This document shows positions 23,471-37,900 of a stretch of 64,000 nucleotides of DNA, one piece after another (within the stretch, counting starts at the first letter, position 1; every line of letters begins with the position of its first letter). The stretch comes from Pycnopodia helianthoides. Taxonomy: Eukaryota > Echinodermata > Asteroidea > Forcipulatida > Asteriidae. The translations under genes and the position numbers were made by a program. The notes beneath the pieces were generated by a model that saw only the letters and a program-made list of their open reading frames with translations, was not told the DNA's origin and did not search any database. The DNA lies in NCBI GenBank assembly GCA_032158295.1, contig CM063251.1, forward strand, positions 7,164,253 to 7,228,252. The letters run 5' to 3'.

Positions 23471-24699
23471 ACTATTTCACACCAAAGCACCAAGATTCAT
23501 CTAAAAACCATGCACAACCTGACATCATCTCTGTCCACACAATGATACAGTAGCATGTGATTGTTGTCACATGTCTAATTTAGCCTTAGTAGTCATCCCA
23601 CTATTGCAAAAACTGTCATTATGCTTCATATTACTTTATAACCTGCTATGAAGCAATTGTGATGCAATTACAGTACTCAGGTACAAATAACACATGTGCA
23701 AGTACCATAACCACACTATACCCTTGTCCAAGCTATCAAGTCAATAAGCCACAGCCCCCTGTACTGGGTACTAACTGGGCACTGGATACCCAATTCCAAC
23801 ACAAGCTTATTCAACCAATGCAGACACTGCATGCTTCAATGCTTCAATGCTTCAACATGTTCAGTATGAGAACAAAAAAACCACACACATGAAAATCCAA
23901 CCCATAGGACAAGCAATAGTAGTCACCACACTGGATTGTGATCAAGGAATGAACTACCAGTTCAACTACAGTTCACTTAACAGTGCCCCAGGGTACTGAG
24001 CTGCACCATGTCTGAAATTTGACCAAGAGAAGGTCACAAGAGACCGTTCCCCCAGGATTACATCCATACTTTTTGTTTATTCAGTGATTTTAAAGGGGCA
24101 AACACACAAAAAAAAGAAACATAAACGGCAGCTATATCATCAGGTACCAACGAGTTGTCAGTAGAACAATAAGTGATTTGTAATGTGACATCACACTATG
24201 GGTAGCAGCTCTTTGAGAAATCAAGCCCAGGGACCCAATATCATGTGCAGGCCTGATTCTTCTTGGAGGCAACTGCCACAATGTCCCTGGTCATTGCGTT
24301 GGTGCCCCTTGAAACGTTCAAATAGAAATGCAAAATTTGCTCACAGAGGTGTCCTTCACCAAGGAAAAAATGCCTTGGTGCCCATGCCTTTTCAATAACA
24401 AAGCATCAGGCCTATATGGGGCTGCCTACCACAAAATTCTGCAGTTTGGGTCCATAGATTACATGCTTAACAGGGTCCCGTAAGCTCAGAATCCTGCGAT
24501 GCACAAATGCCATGAAATTGGGCCCATGTTTCAAGACCTACAACCGATATTGTATTGAGGGGAAGCAGTGTGGGAAATTTTGAAGCATGACAGAATTTAA
24601 ATTGTAGACTTGCTTCCTAAAGATTTGGGTTGAATATGATGGAGTGTAACGCTATTTACAATGACCACAAAATATTGAACCCGTTTTAATCAATGAGAG

Positions 24700-24705
24700 T
24701 TTATT
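24700..24705 (-). promoter_or_regulatory. Candidate polyadenylation signal of SEC61G
   Basis: Minus-strand AATAAA about 700 bases after the SEC61G stop codon, and the first exact one I found downstream of it. Not confirmed by any transcript. Confidence 0.35.
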
Positions 24706-25406
24706 ACTGAACAATGTTGAATCTACTTTTGTATAATTTAATACATCAAATTTAATTATATTTTTGACAAATGGTAGGATTTATGGCAGACATCTACTCA
24801 ACAGTCGTACATATTACATGTACAAGTCGTCTTGGAGTAAGAAACGTATAACTGAAATGAAATTGACACTTCCTCCCAACATTTTGACAATGAAAAATTA
24901 TTTTTTCAAAACCCAGGAAAATTATGTTGTACCAAGTCTTCCTTCAATTATCATTAAATTTGTCGAGAAGAGAAAATGTCCCGCAATCAAACTAATTAAA
25001 TTTCAAAATTTCGGGCAATTCATTGCCAAGGGTCATCTCCTTTTGTAGGTTTATGAAACTTGATTAACTCAACACAGAACCCACCCGTCCCTTCCCAATT
25101 CTTCCCCATCCCCTCCCCCCCAAAAAAACAACCCCCCAAAACACACAAATATAGCCAATTCAAAAATTATTTATATTAAGAGAGATCTAAATACTGAAGA
25201 CTTTGCATATACAAGTCATGCCTTGTAAACTTTGCAGACATTGTGCGAACATATGCAGCTCAGGTTGGCCTCTTCAATAGTGAGGCCAAAATGGTTTCTA
25301 TGGTAACCAGATGTGACAGATGATGCGGTTGATACCTCACACAGTTCTGAAGGAGTTTGGTTTCAGCATTTGTTAAAGTCCTAGGATGTTGTGCTTCAGT
25401 ATAGAT

Positions 25407-27376
<1,970 letters not shown>

Positions 27377-29147
27377 GGTGACTGTTTGGTTTTTACCGTG
27401 GTATATCTGAAGAGTTAAGAAGGTCAACGAAAACTTAACTTCAGCGAAATCAATAGTAGGACTGTACTAGGAGGATCAATTGAAGGATGTGACAAATGTG
27501 TAAAATCCTTTTATATTAAGGCTAATCATTCAAAACATTAAATATTAAAATACATCTTTACAATGCCCTTCATTAAAAATATATACTTAATTTTACATCA
27601 CTTAAAAAAAGTAGCACACATAATTTGAAATTTACACTTGACATAATTATGCTGCATCATGTACAGGACAGGGAACTATGCATAGAAACATGTCATAATT
27701 CATACACTACAGCATAACAGCTAGCAGCACACATTAAATACAACAGTTTAACTGTCATTGTTTTTAAATTTGTGAAATTACATTCAGTGTCCAATGTCAC
27801 CACTCATCTTATTTAGTCATAAATAATTTGAAATCCTTTGTTTTGCAATAATAGAATAGACTCTGGAGTTAGAGTAGGCCACCACTCACTCAGAGTCGGA
27901 CATTTGTTTTACCATTACAAAACAACTGTTGAGTCAAATCAAACAGTTGATAAGTTTTTCTCCAAAACAATTATTGTAGGCCTAGCATAAAATCAAAAGC
28001 CAATTTAACTTTGCAATAACCACATCATTAAATTATTTCTCACATGACCAATTTCTATCAACACGTGGAGAATAACATCAAAATAAACCCCAAAACAGAG
28101 TGCCAAACATCATCAACTTATTTTGGAAATTTTTCTTAAAATTGCCTGCGAAAATGATTAATTTATTTTCTTTTAAATATGGGTTGGAAAACGCTGTTAA
28201 AACTTTACACCCTTCAAATTTGAACGCCAGTGCAAGTTTACACGTGTTAATTTTTTAGAATGTGTAAAAAAAATCATGTAAATACTGAGCAGTCATTTTG
28301 GTTTTTTAAGGAGAAATTAAAGGTTTTTTTAGGGGCATTGTATCCTTGATCAGTTCAGGATCACCCAACATCTCACTGCATCAAATGGTGGGTGCTGCAC
28401 TCTGTTAGGTAACAACATATGGCCGGCTGTTGTAGAAAGTTAAGTTAATAGTTATTATTTAGTAGCACTGGAAGCATGCATTTTTGTATGTCGAGGAATG
28501 TAAAACTACTTCATCAAATGTTCACTTGAGAAAGGAAGTCCACGTCCATGCCAACACACTTTTCTGAAGTTTGTGTCCTTGAGAGACAGTTGTATTTAAT
28601 GGGCGTATGGGTTTGCAATAGAGGGCATGTTACCACTGATTACTGATGCAGAATAGAATCAACCAATCCTGAACTGGTCAAACTCAAACAGTTGACAATA
28701 TTTTTCTCGTAGCCCCTACCTTCAAACAAAAGTATTTATATTTTTTAGTCAATGATGGACAATGGATACTTGTTGATAAGTTTCATGACATGTTTAGGGA
28801 AACTGATCGAATTGACATCATTCAGATGTCAAGCAGATTTCAACAACAGCAACATGAATTCATAAGATGATCCGAAACTGGCCAAACGACTGTACCTGAT
28901 TTGTAAACACACAGTTCACCAGTTCACACACTAACATTAACAATCCAATACATCTGGAACATTGTTGTACAAATTTAACAAGTATAATTTAAATTCAGCT
29001 TCGTAATCATATGGAAACACCAAACAATTCAATATAAATGAAATAAAAATACGTAATTGACTGAACCATTAGTCAGGGAATAAATAAATAAATCAGGACA
29101 AAAATTAGTGTACAAACAGTGGGAAAATGACGATAAATTACACATAC

Positions 29148-29240
29148 CTTCGGACGTCGATATGGCAGATCGGAAAGGTCGAAATGAAGGAAGGAATATA
29201 AAAGTAATGACGTTGCAGTATAGCGCCACCATTTGACCAT
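29148..29240 (-). other. SEC61G: Non-coding first exon of SEC61G
   Basis: Minus-strand donor CCGAAG|GTATGT at the 29148/29147 boundary. The second exon opens after the acceptor ACTCTTCAG at 27406 and carries the ATG. The exon contains the reverse complement of a short C-rich tract (CTTTCCGATCTGCC). Its 5' end is an estimate; the region just above (29240-29300) would hold the promoter. Confidence 0.6.
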
Positions 29241-30121
29241 TTTACGCAAGTAAATAATCACTGGTGTGCATTTTCAAGTTGTTCGTTATCCTTGCCTAAT
29301 GGGTACCAGTTAGATTCGACAATGTACGCCACGTTGCATTATTCTGCAGGAGGTGGGGTGGGGCGTGGCCTCAACAAAAATTGTGGAAGGAAAATAGTAG
29401 TTTTAATCGGTATTTCAAACAATGATTATCTGTGTTACGAGAGAAATCTTCCCTGTATGACAAACATGATATTTATTGTCATCCCAAATGGTAACTCTCA
29501 AAATTTGCTGGGAAGGAACATGGATGAAGAGGGGGGGGGGTAGTTTTATACGGCTCTGATTTACAGGGACCTTGTTTTATCGATATCATAGTCTGCCTGG
29601 GGAACTATTCCTAAACAAAATTACACAATACTATTGCAAGATCATTTCTGAATGGATTATCAATTCTTTAATTCCACATTGAGTCTAGGATGAAAATAAC
29701 TTCCCTGCACTTCCATGACGCAAAGAACAAAATAAATCCACAGGAAAAAGATGATAGTCTGAAACCAAATCAAGGTGCTTCTAATCGAGAAACAACAGCA
29801 AGAGAAACAAATAAAGCGCTAAGAGTAATTATAATGGACGGTTGCTACTAATTGGTCATCTCAGTTTTGTACAAGTACCATCAAGCAAAGACCATAGCCA
29901 ATTTCATAAAGTAGCTATACAAGACCATTTTTGAAACCTTCGATTCGGTTACATCTTGAGTTCAATCATTTTGAAAATGTGTCGGCAAGTGCCCAATCCG
30001 AAGCTGAGGTTTTGAAAAGGGCTTAAGGTAACAAATTTGTTGGTAAGGAAAGTCATCAGCTTTCCAAACAAAATATCACAGTGACCAAGAAAAAGAAGAA
30101 AAGTATTTTGTTTTGTTTTAA

Positions 30122-30504
30122 AGGAACATTACAGAATTGGTAACAAAACAACTTGTAAAATATACTTTGATCACAGATTTACATAAAACTTACACGGTCT
30201 AATGATGATGATAGTAGAAAACATCCCTTGAAATATTTCTGTCTGAAATGCCATATTTGATGAGAAATGAATTAACTAATTTTCCGATTGGAGTTTATCG
30301 CTCAGTGAGCGTTTTATTAATTTGTTGAATCTATATGATTTCATGCAAATGTGTAATCGGTTTTTCACTATTTTCTCGTGACCCACATGTCCGATCGATC
30401 TCAGACTTCTACAGGTTTGTCAGTTTATGTATATGGTGGATTACATAAAGTGCTTACACTGCCAGCAACTGTTTTGTTAGAAAAACCAATTCTGTAATGT
30501 TCCT
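30122..30504. mobile_element. TTAA MITE (AGGAACATTACAG family), intact ends
   Basis: TTAA at 30118-30121 and 30505-30508; terminal inverted repeats AGGAACATTACAGAATTGG and CCAATTCTGTAATGTTCCT. Central palindromic TTATCGCTCAGTGAGCG. Confidence 0.88.
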
Positions 30505-31109
30505 TTAAATACTTGTTCCCCGCTAGTTTTCTGCTAGCAAGCAAATCTGTCGAGCATAATTTTCTGCTTTCTATGAAATAATGCCAAAATTTATAAGAGC
30601 CCTGATAGCCATGATCGGAGCACTATGAAATAGACTGGTGCCAGTGTTAACTGCAATTGTTTTTCCTTGATCATGGTTATAAGGAACCACACACTGGAAC
30701 CATTCTGGCCTATCCAGCAAGTTCTTTTGTGACTTGTAGGCTACATGAATGAACTTTCAAAAATGTCCATTATAAAATTACCTTTATGGGGGTCATCCAA
30801 TGTTTTCAACATTTTAAAGGTCACGGAAAGAGTACAATTTTTAACGATCTCTACCCCCCCTTTGAAGTAAAACTTCTTAATATTTCTTTGTGTAATTGTC
30901 ATGTATGGACGAGCACAGATATAATATTCATATCACAACATAGTTATTATATATTTCTGGTAATGAAAAAAAGGATGCCTCATAAGTGAACTTAAACACT
31001 GTAGCTTGCAAGCCTGAGGAAACCTGTGAACAAGAGTGGTTGCTATGTGAAACAGAAATACCGGGGTTAACCCCTACTCTTTCAAGATAAGTGTTCTGTT
31101 TTTTTTTTT

Positions 31110-31295
31110 AGTGCACTACCAATCCTAGTACACAGGACCTACAGGCTCAATGTCCAATCCAAAGGATAAAGCAATAATGGTAAAGTAACTTGCTCAAGGA
31201 CACAAGTGCCACAACCAGGACTCGAACCCCACACTCTGCTGATCAGAAAAATCACAGCTTGAGTCTGGTGCTCTTAACTGCTCGACCATAACACT
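31110..31295 (-). mobile_element. tRNA-derived SINE fragment
   Basis: Minus-strand A/B boxes (B box GGTTCGAGTCC on reverse complement, ending at about 31220) plus the body stretch ACAGGACCTACAGGCTCAAT, shared with 51950-52150 and 18940-19010. Confidence 0.7.
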
Positions 31296-34200
31296 CGAAT
31301 GAATGCAGTGCTTGATTCTTCACTGTTTTTTTGTTCTGTGCTTCCGTCGTTGGTTCTGCTAAAGAAATACCAACATTTTCAAACACCTGCTTAAGTTTTA
31401 CACAGTCTCCGTCTCTCTGACCATGAAAATGTTGACAACTTTGAATGGCCCCTTTAAAATTGGAATTCCAACGGTCACTCTCTCCACCTTGGATTTAACA
31501 ATGACAATTCTAAGTTCTTTTGTTCATCTAAAAATTTACTGTGAATTTTTGTGTTTCTGAAACAGAAGAAATTAAGTCCCTACAGGTTTTTTTTTTAAAA
31601 ACAAACTTGACCAGAAGCTTCATAAAAAAAAACCTTCCAAAAACAAAAAAAACCAAAATCTAATTCAGAAGGTTTGTGTTGCACACATCATACAGTAAAC
31701 AACATAAACAAACATAAACAAATCTACATGTAAAATATATAAATGAACAAAGCAAGTGTTTCCACATTGAAAGAATCTGGAGAGAAAACCCCCCCAGCAA
31801 CAACAACAAAAAGCAGAAAAGGTTTTTAATGTGGACCGTTTGTGTGCAGGAAAACGAATATTATTGCTACCCAAAAATTGATGCCTTACAATATACATAT
31901 ATATCTTTTTTTCTTATAAAAAAACATAATTACACAAAATACATTTCATCCCTTTGTAATGAACCATTAACCAGGTTTCTAATTCTCAATACATGTTTTT
32001 TCGTAATAACAAAAATACTATCAATTCTTTTGAAAATTCCCTCAAAATGTTGCATCTGCGCAATAGTGGTTTAAAATGTCTGTACAGTTTCTTTGTTTGT
32101 GGTAATAAATGTATACATGTACATACAATTGCATTCTCTTTTTTTAAACAATCTTGCAGCAAAAATAGTATTTGGGAATATAAAATAGCGCCACTCAAAG
32201 GTTGTATAGCCTTGTACTTTATTTGGTGAACTAGTTTCATGGGATGTGTAAGCAGAAAATATAATGCTTGTCATACTTATCTGCTCAAAAAAAGGGGAAC
32301 CAGTCCGAAAATAAACAGTACATGTTATGTAGCATTTTGGCTGGTAACCTTGTAAACCGCTTATCGTGTTTTTACTGTGCTAAGAATGTTTCAGTGCCAT
32401 GTGAGGTTGCGTCCGTGCCATGTCGGAATAGTTGGCTGGTACTCCGGCTGTTGCTAAGGGCAGCCTGTGCTTCAATGCACACTAAAAGTGGTCCACCAGC
32501 TACAGCCGCTCATTTGGAATTATTCTAGCTCTATGCAATAGATGGTTTACAAAATCTGATAAGCACACTTTTTCTAAGCACTGAAAACATTTTGCTTCAG
32601 CATACAGGCTACCAGCCAGAATTCCATGTAATTTACACTTGCTGTGACTGGTTCCCTGATTAGTTTTTAAGTAAACAGTATAAATTGTTTAGCAATATTT
32701 TCAGCTCCACATCAACATGAAATTGGGTCTATGGTTCTACCAAGATATTTGATTTGAACGCTTAAACAATTGCAGGAGAGGATACTGAAAATGTGTAGGA
32801 ATATGTGTTGCTAAAAACTATCTGGTTTGGGTAAGGGTACATGAACTGAATTTTCAATAATGCTCAATTGTTATAATGACCATCATTTCTGAAAAATAAA
32901 ACTCTAAAAACTGTAAAATAAACTTGTAAGGAGGGAAAATAAACTTTTGTTAAACAAAACAAATGACTACAAAGAAGCAATTTAATTAAAACAGTTTTAT
33001 CTGGAGTATTGACCTAGATCATGGGGCAGCCATCTTGCTTTTCTCATATTTGACCCAGTGTAACCAAACTGAGGCTGTTTCCGAATCAGTGGCTATGGCT
33101 ATGACTGTTGCTAAGGGTGTTGCTTAGGATGACCTATACTTCAACCCATGATGATGTGGTGATCCAGCTGTAGCCATAGCCGCCGATTCGGACATGGCCT
33201 ATGACTGGAAGGAAAAGACAGTCTGGTCCTTTTCATGTCATGAGAAATAGAACGGCCATTGTCACTGTTGTATGCAGGGTACCTGACACAGATGTCCACA
33301 GCTTGATTAAGGTCTATTGTCACTATCAAATACATGACTTATTTCCAAGGCAAATGTTCTGAATCATCACCTTTAAGGTGGATGAGTTAACTTTGTAGGG
33401 CACTTTCGTGCCTCAGCTTGAATGTCCCATCATTAGTTGGGCATGTCTAACTGTAGTTAAGACAGGCCCTACTACAGTTGGGACAGGCCCAACTATAGCT
33501 AGAGTGGTCATCATGTTGGGGCTTTAACATCATTAAAAACAGATTCAGCCACAAGTATGCTCAAGAGTAAATATATTTCTACAGTTTTTCTTTTATTTAA
33601 TGAATACAGGTGTGATTATTTCAAATAATCCACATTGGTTAAAATGTCAAGAATACTAACTGAGAAATCTACAATTCAATCTCAACGCATCTTTGGCGTG
33701 ATCAGTGTTTTTTTCCAAAAATATCCAAGCCTGAATAATGCACAGAGAACAAGAAATTGGTGTTGAAGCGCGTTCTCTTCCGCTAACGCTTGCTCCAACA
33801 AAATGAAAGTCAGGAAATATTACTAGACGCGTCCTGACATAGTGAAAGTGTAACTCTAGCCCTTTCTAGTGTTCTCAAAGCCTCTCTCTCAGCGATAACA
33901 TCGATACTACTAATTCAGCCTTGGTTTTGTTACACCTCAGAGCAAGAACCAAAAAAACCCCACAACGATCGCACCATCACAAAGGTCTAAAGAGCAAGGG
34001 CCTTGTTGATTTATAGGGCCTTGTTTTACAACAGAGGCTATTCAACAAAAATTTCAGTGTAACTGCGTCACGAAGTGCTGAAAACATCAACCTCTGGTAA
34101 ACTCGTTCAGATTTTCAGAGGAACTTAAATCACCTCTGCAGAAAATGTCCAGCAATGTTTCATTTCATTGGAGCAAGTCACATTTGTCGACAACGAGTAA

Positions 34201-34959
34201 GCACCTACATGCAACCCTTGTGATAGTGGTAGTTGCTACTTTCGAATGCAAGCAGCCAATCGGTAGGCAACACTGCTAAACAACTGGTAGGTAAACGGAT
34301 CGCCTGGAAGTGATCTAGTACCCTGACCGTTACTCAATGAATGGACATGCACAGAAAATGCACCTGACCAAAAAAGCACATCGGCCAAATCATGCAGAGT
34401 TTCTAATTACACGCCACAGGAATCGGAACTCTAAAGATTGGAAAAGATCAACATGGGGGTTAAGGTTAGGTCCTCGGTTTTGTTTTCTCCACTTTTAAAA
34501 AGGAATACCTTACACATATAAACAAAAAAACTATTAAAAAGAAAACTTAAAACAGGTAGAAACTACAACTATCTTTTCAGGAAATACATGTAGGCGTAAC
34601 ATTTTTGATAACTCTTGTACTCTTTTAAAGTAATTTGAAGAAACCCATCCCAGAAGATTCCATGCCACTTTTTAAAGGTGAGGACTGAAACAAAATATTC
34701 AAGATGTTCACCAGAGGAACTGTATAGCTGCTCTTGGATACTTTTTTGAAAAATATACAGACGTCTGATGCATATTCATATCTATGTATGCATATTCATC
34801 TCAAGCTATGCAAATTTTGAGTTGAGTTCTGGTTGCATGGAAAGAAAACAAAAAACCCTACTAGAATACAGGAACTGCAAACCAAGTTCATCCGAGCAAA
34901 CACCTATTGTCTGATGTTCTGCTGGCAAAAAAACACAATGCAGGAATCTACTGTATGTA

Positions 34960-37900
34960 TCACGTCAGAGAACCAGCTTTTGTGGTGGTTATATTTGATG
35001 AGGGAGTGGTCACCGTGCTGACTTGGGTTGGCGTAACATTCATATAGTTTAGGTGATTCTGACCAGCAGAACTGACCACGGCCGAGTTGTTTGAGTTGAA
35101 CACGACCCCCAGGGTTTTGGCCAGCACAGGATCACTGGTACCCAGTGGGAAGCCAAGCTTCTGGGGAAACGTCATGGGTGGAAACAACGACGGGGTGTGA
35201 ACTGGGGTGTGGCTCGGGGTGTGGCTCGGGGTGGAATCTGGACTGCTCTGATTCATCATACTAAGCAAATTGCTATTGTTGAGGATGAGAGCTGTGGGCG
35301 AGGGCGCTACACTCCACGTCTGTCGGAAGCTGGGGAGCGCCATATGTTGACTGTTGGCAGAGGTTAGAGTGATGACTGGACTGTGCATCGGGCTGGGTTG
35401 CCCGCTATAGTTCTCGGCTGCTGCAGCACAGTGCTGCTGATTTGTGGACTGTGCTGGGCGAGTACGTGATGTGGGGACATCGGGTTGCTGTGGGGCGACT
35501 GCTGTGGTGAATTAGCCATATGTCTCTGTAGATTCAACATTGCACTATTCATCGGGACCATTCCATTCCCCATCAAGACTGGTGTTTGCATTCTCATCGA
35601 CTCTAATGACTGGCCGTGCAGCTGGGGCACTGGCAAAGCATTCTGCCCCATGAGACCCGCCACTGCGCTAAAATGTCCACCGTTATCATGAAACGCAGTC
35701 TGTCCCGCTACGCTGGTCATCACATGCAGTGGTCCGGATGGTTGCGTTACGGACAAGTTACTGGTGGAAACACTGTTGGCAAGGTTTGCGGTGTGGTGCA
35801 GCGACCCACTCATCGCGTCCACCGTGTTCTGTCTCATGGTATCCTGCAACAGCCGGTTTGCGGCAGACTGCAGGTCCCGGGGTAGACCGTCGGCGCCATC
35901 TTGATCTCCGGAATCTCCGCTGTTGTTCTGCTCATCGAACATGGAGTTGTTGGGAGACAAGTGCTGGTCCATGGACTGTTTGGACAACTGGTCAAGGGAT
36001 TCTTGGACTGAGTTGGACACCTCCAAAAATGCTCTTTCAAGAGCTTCCTGCTCTTCTCTGGTGGGCATAGGGATGGGCATATAGTCACTGTCTCCGTTCT
36101 TGCCAGCTAGAGAATAAAGAAAACAAAAGTATTGAACATTACCTGTGCTTCAACAAAACAACTTCTTTTGCTTTATAAATGGTTTGAAATAACAACTTGG
36201 AAAGATGTACCACCCAACCCTCAAAATCTGTCCCAAAAAACTTCACGGTTGGTGACATAGTTTCTGATGTTAGATCTTTCAACTTCCAAATATTGTTAGT
36301 GGCCTGATATTTCGTTCCTAGCAGAGTCTTTCTCGAAGGCTTTATTTTAGCCTTCGAAAAAAAGACTCTGCTAGGGTCAAAATGTCAGGCCACTAACTAT
36401 TTTTTGCATTTATACCACAGGTCCTTTCGGTTGGTAAGCAGTTTGCAACAGCTAAATTTATTTTCTCATCTTTCAACTCCATGTACATTTGAATCTTCCA
36501 GTTGGAAATTCCATACTTAATTAAGTCTGGTTCACTTCAGGTGAAAGCAAAGGCAAAACAAATTTACTGTTTTCCAATTGCGAAACAAGAATATTTGATT
36601 CGCTTTAGCAACTGGCGTGAAGTATGAAAAGGGCATTACTTGAGAGCAATCATAGTCCACAATTATTTAGTTTGAATCACTATTCATACAGGCAGAAGGG
36701 TGAATTGTTTACCAAAAAGGACACTTTATATCAAGATATCCATCAAAATAAATATACAATGGAAATTCCGTTCATAGTTAAGAAAGCAATGACTTCACTT
36801 TGTTAAAAACTGAGTAAAAGCATCCACTTTATGTTTGGATCTTGCCACTGCAGTTGATATCAAAACCGTAGCTAACTAACTATCATACATCCAAAGTTTT
36901 TGACAATGGGTTTGCAACAAAAAAAATATTCAACAGACTACTGAATATTGAACCGATGAAACGATAGACTGTTTAATTGGTTCAACAAAAATCCTGACTC
37001 AAACAGGACTCTGCATCTTAAAGTCAGACAAGGGCTATCCTCTTACCTTCTTCATGTTCTTTGACAAACTTAGTGAAGTCGTCCGACTCAAACAGGGATA
37101 GCTCGGGCATATCCATTTGTAACTTTGGAAGAATCTCCGACAGGTCGCTGCCGTTGCCCTCCGAGTTCAAATCGGAATTATCTGCGTCGGAGTTCATGCG
37201 GAGGTCAGAGGTGTCTATGCCAAGGTCAAGGTTTATGTCGCCAGGATCCATGTCGTCTGCTGGAAGGCTAAGGCGGGGCATGTCTAAACTGAATGATGGT
37301 GGCATACCGCTGTTCCTCTGCGGGACTGATATTCAAAATAAATTAGATGAAAAAATCCATTAAAAAAAACAGTGATTACTATATCTAATCAATACCATTT
37401 TAAAACCATTATATGAGAAAAGGTGAAAGCCCATTCGACTTTGAACTGGAGAAAATCAAAACTTTTCTCTTCAATGAATCAATCCCTTAGACTTAAAATC
37501 CATGTGTCTGTCATGCCTTGTTTGTAATGCGTAATCCTTAAAAATAAAGATACACACGAAGCAATGCATATCTTTTACAAATTGTTGTCATGGCAACAGG
37601 ACCAAGGTGGTATACTCACAGGCTGGAGGTATCGGCTTCTGAGGTCTGACATTCCTCCTAGTTTTCTTCTTCTTGTTGGGTCTTGTCAGCGCCGAGGGTT
37701 TCGTCTTTTTGCGGGGCTTTTTCTGCTTGGGCTGTAATCTCTGCAGGAAAAGAAACAAATAATCCAAGGAAACATTGAAAGTATGCCCAACGAGTGGAGA
37801 TATAAAGCTCAAAAGGGCCTCAATGATAACACAAAATCAAACCTGATACTTTGTCTCCAAAGATGCAAGGCAGTTTTGCCAGCCTTTTTGCACAAAATCA

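Larger units (their letters stand above)
23041..25406. other. Intergenic and SEC61G 3' UTR, repeats
   Basis: Contains a repeat copy at about 23260-23470 whose ends read CTCGATATAGGGCAGA and CCCATATCGGGCAGG and which includes long G and C runs. Its paralogues are at 19860-20060 and, inverted, 12345-12510. From about 24700 to 25406 this is probably the SEC61G 3' UTR. No coding exon seen. Confidence 0.4.
29300..34959. other. Between SEC61G and INO80D: INO80D 3' UTR plus repeats
   Basis: No conserved exon recognised. Contents: a TTAA-flanked MITE at 30122-30504, a minus-strand SINE fragment at about 31110-31295, pieces of the GGGCCCAATTTC family at about 32230-32735, and two copies of a repeat with GGCTACAGC and CTGTAGCC ends (about 32400-32525 and 33065-33200). 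Minus-strand AATAAA signals, for example at 33592-33597, could end the INO80D transcript. Confidence 0.45.

Noticed and set aside
34960..35388. 142-codon frame as a separate gene
   Set aside because: It overlaps the end of INO80D in another frame, has the same composition and adds the length expected of the family; better read as the same protein across a frame break.
35485..36088. Overlapping open frames of 68, 89 and 113 codons on plus and 84 on minus
   Set aside because: They are shadows of the GC-richer INO80D last exon in other frames.
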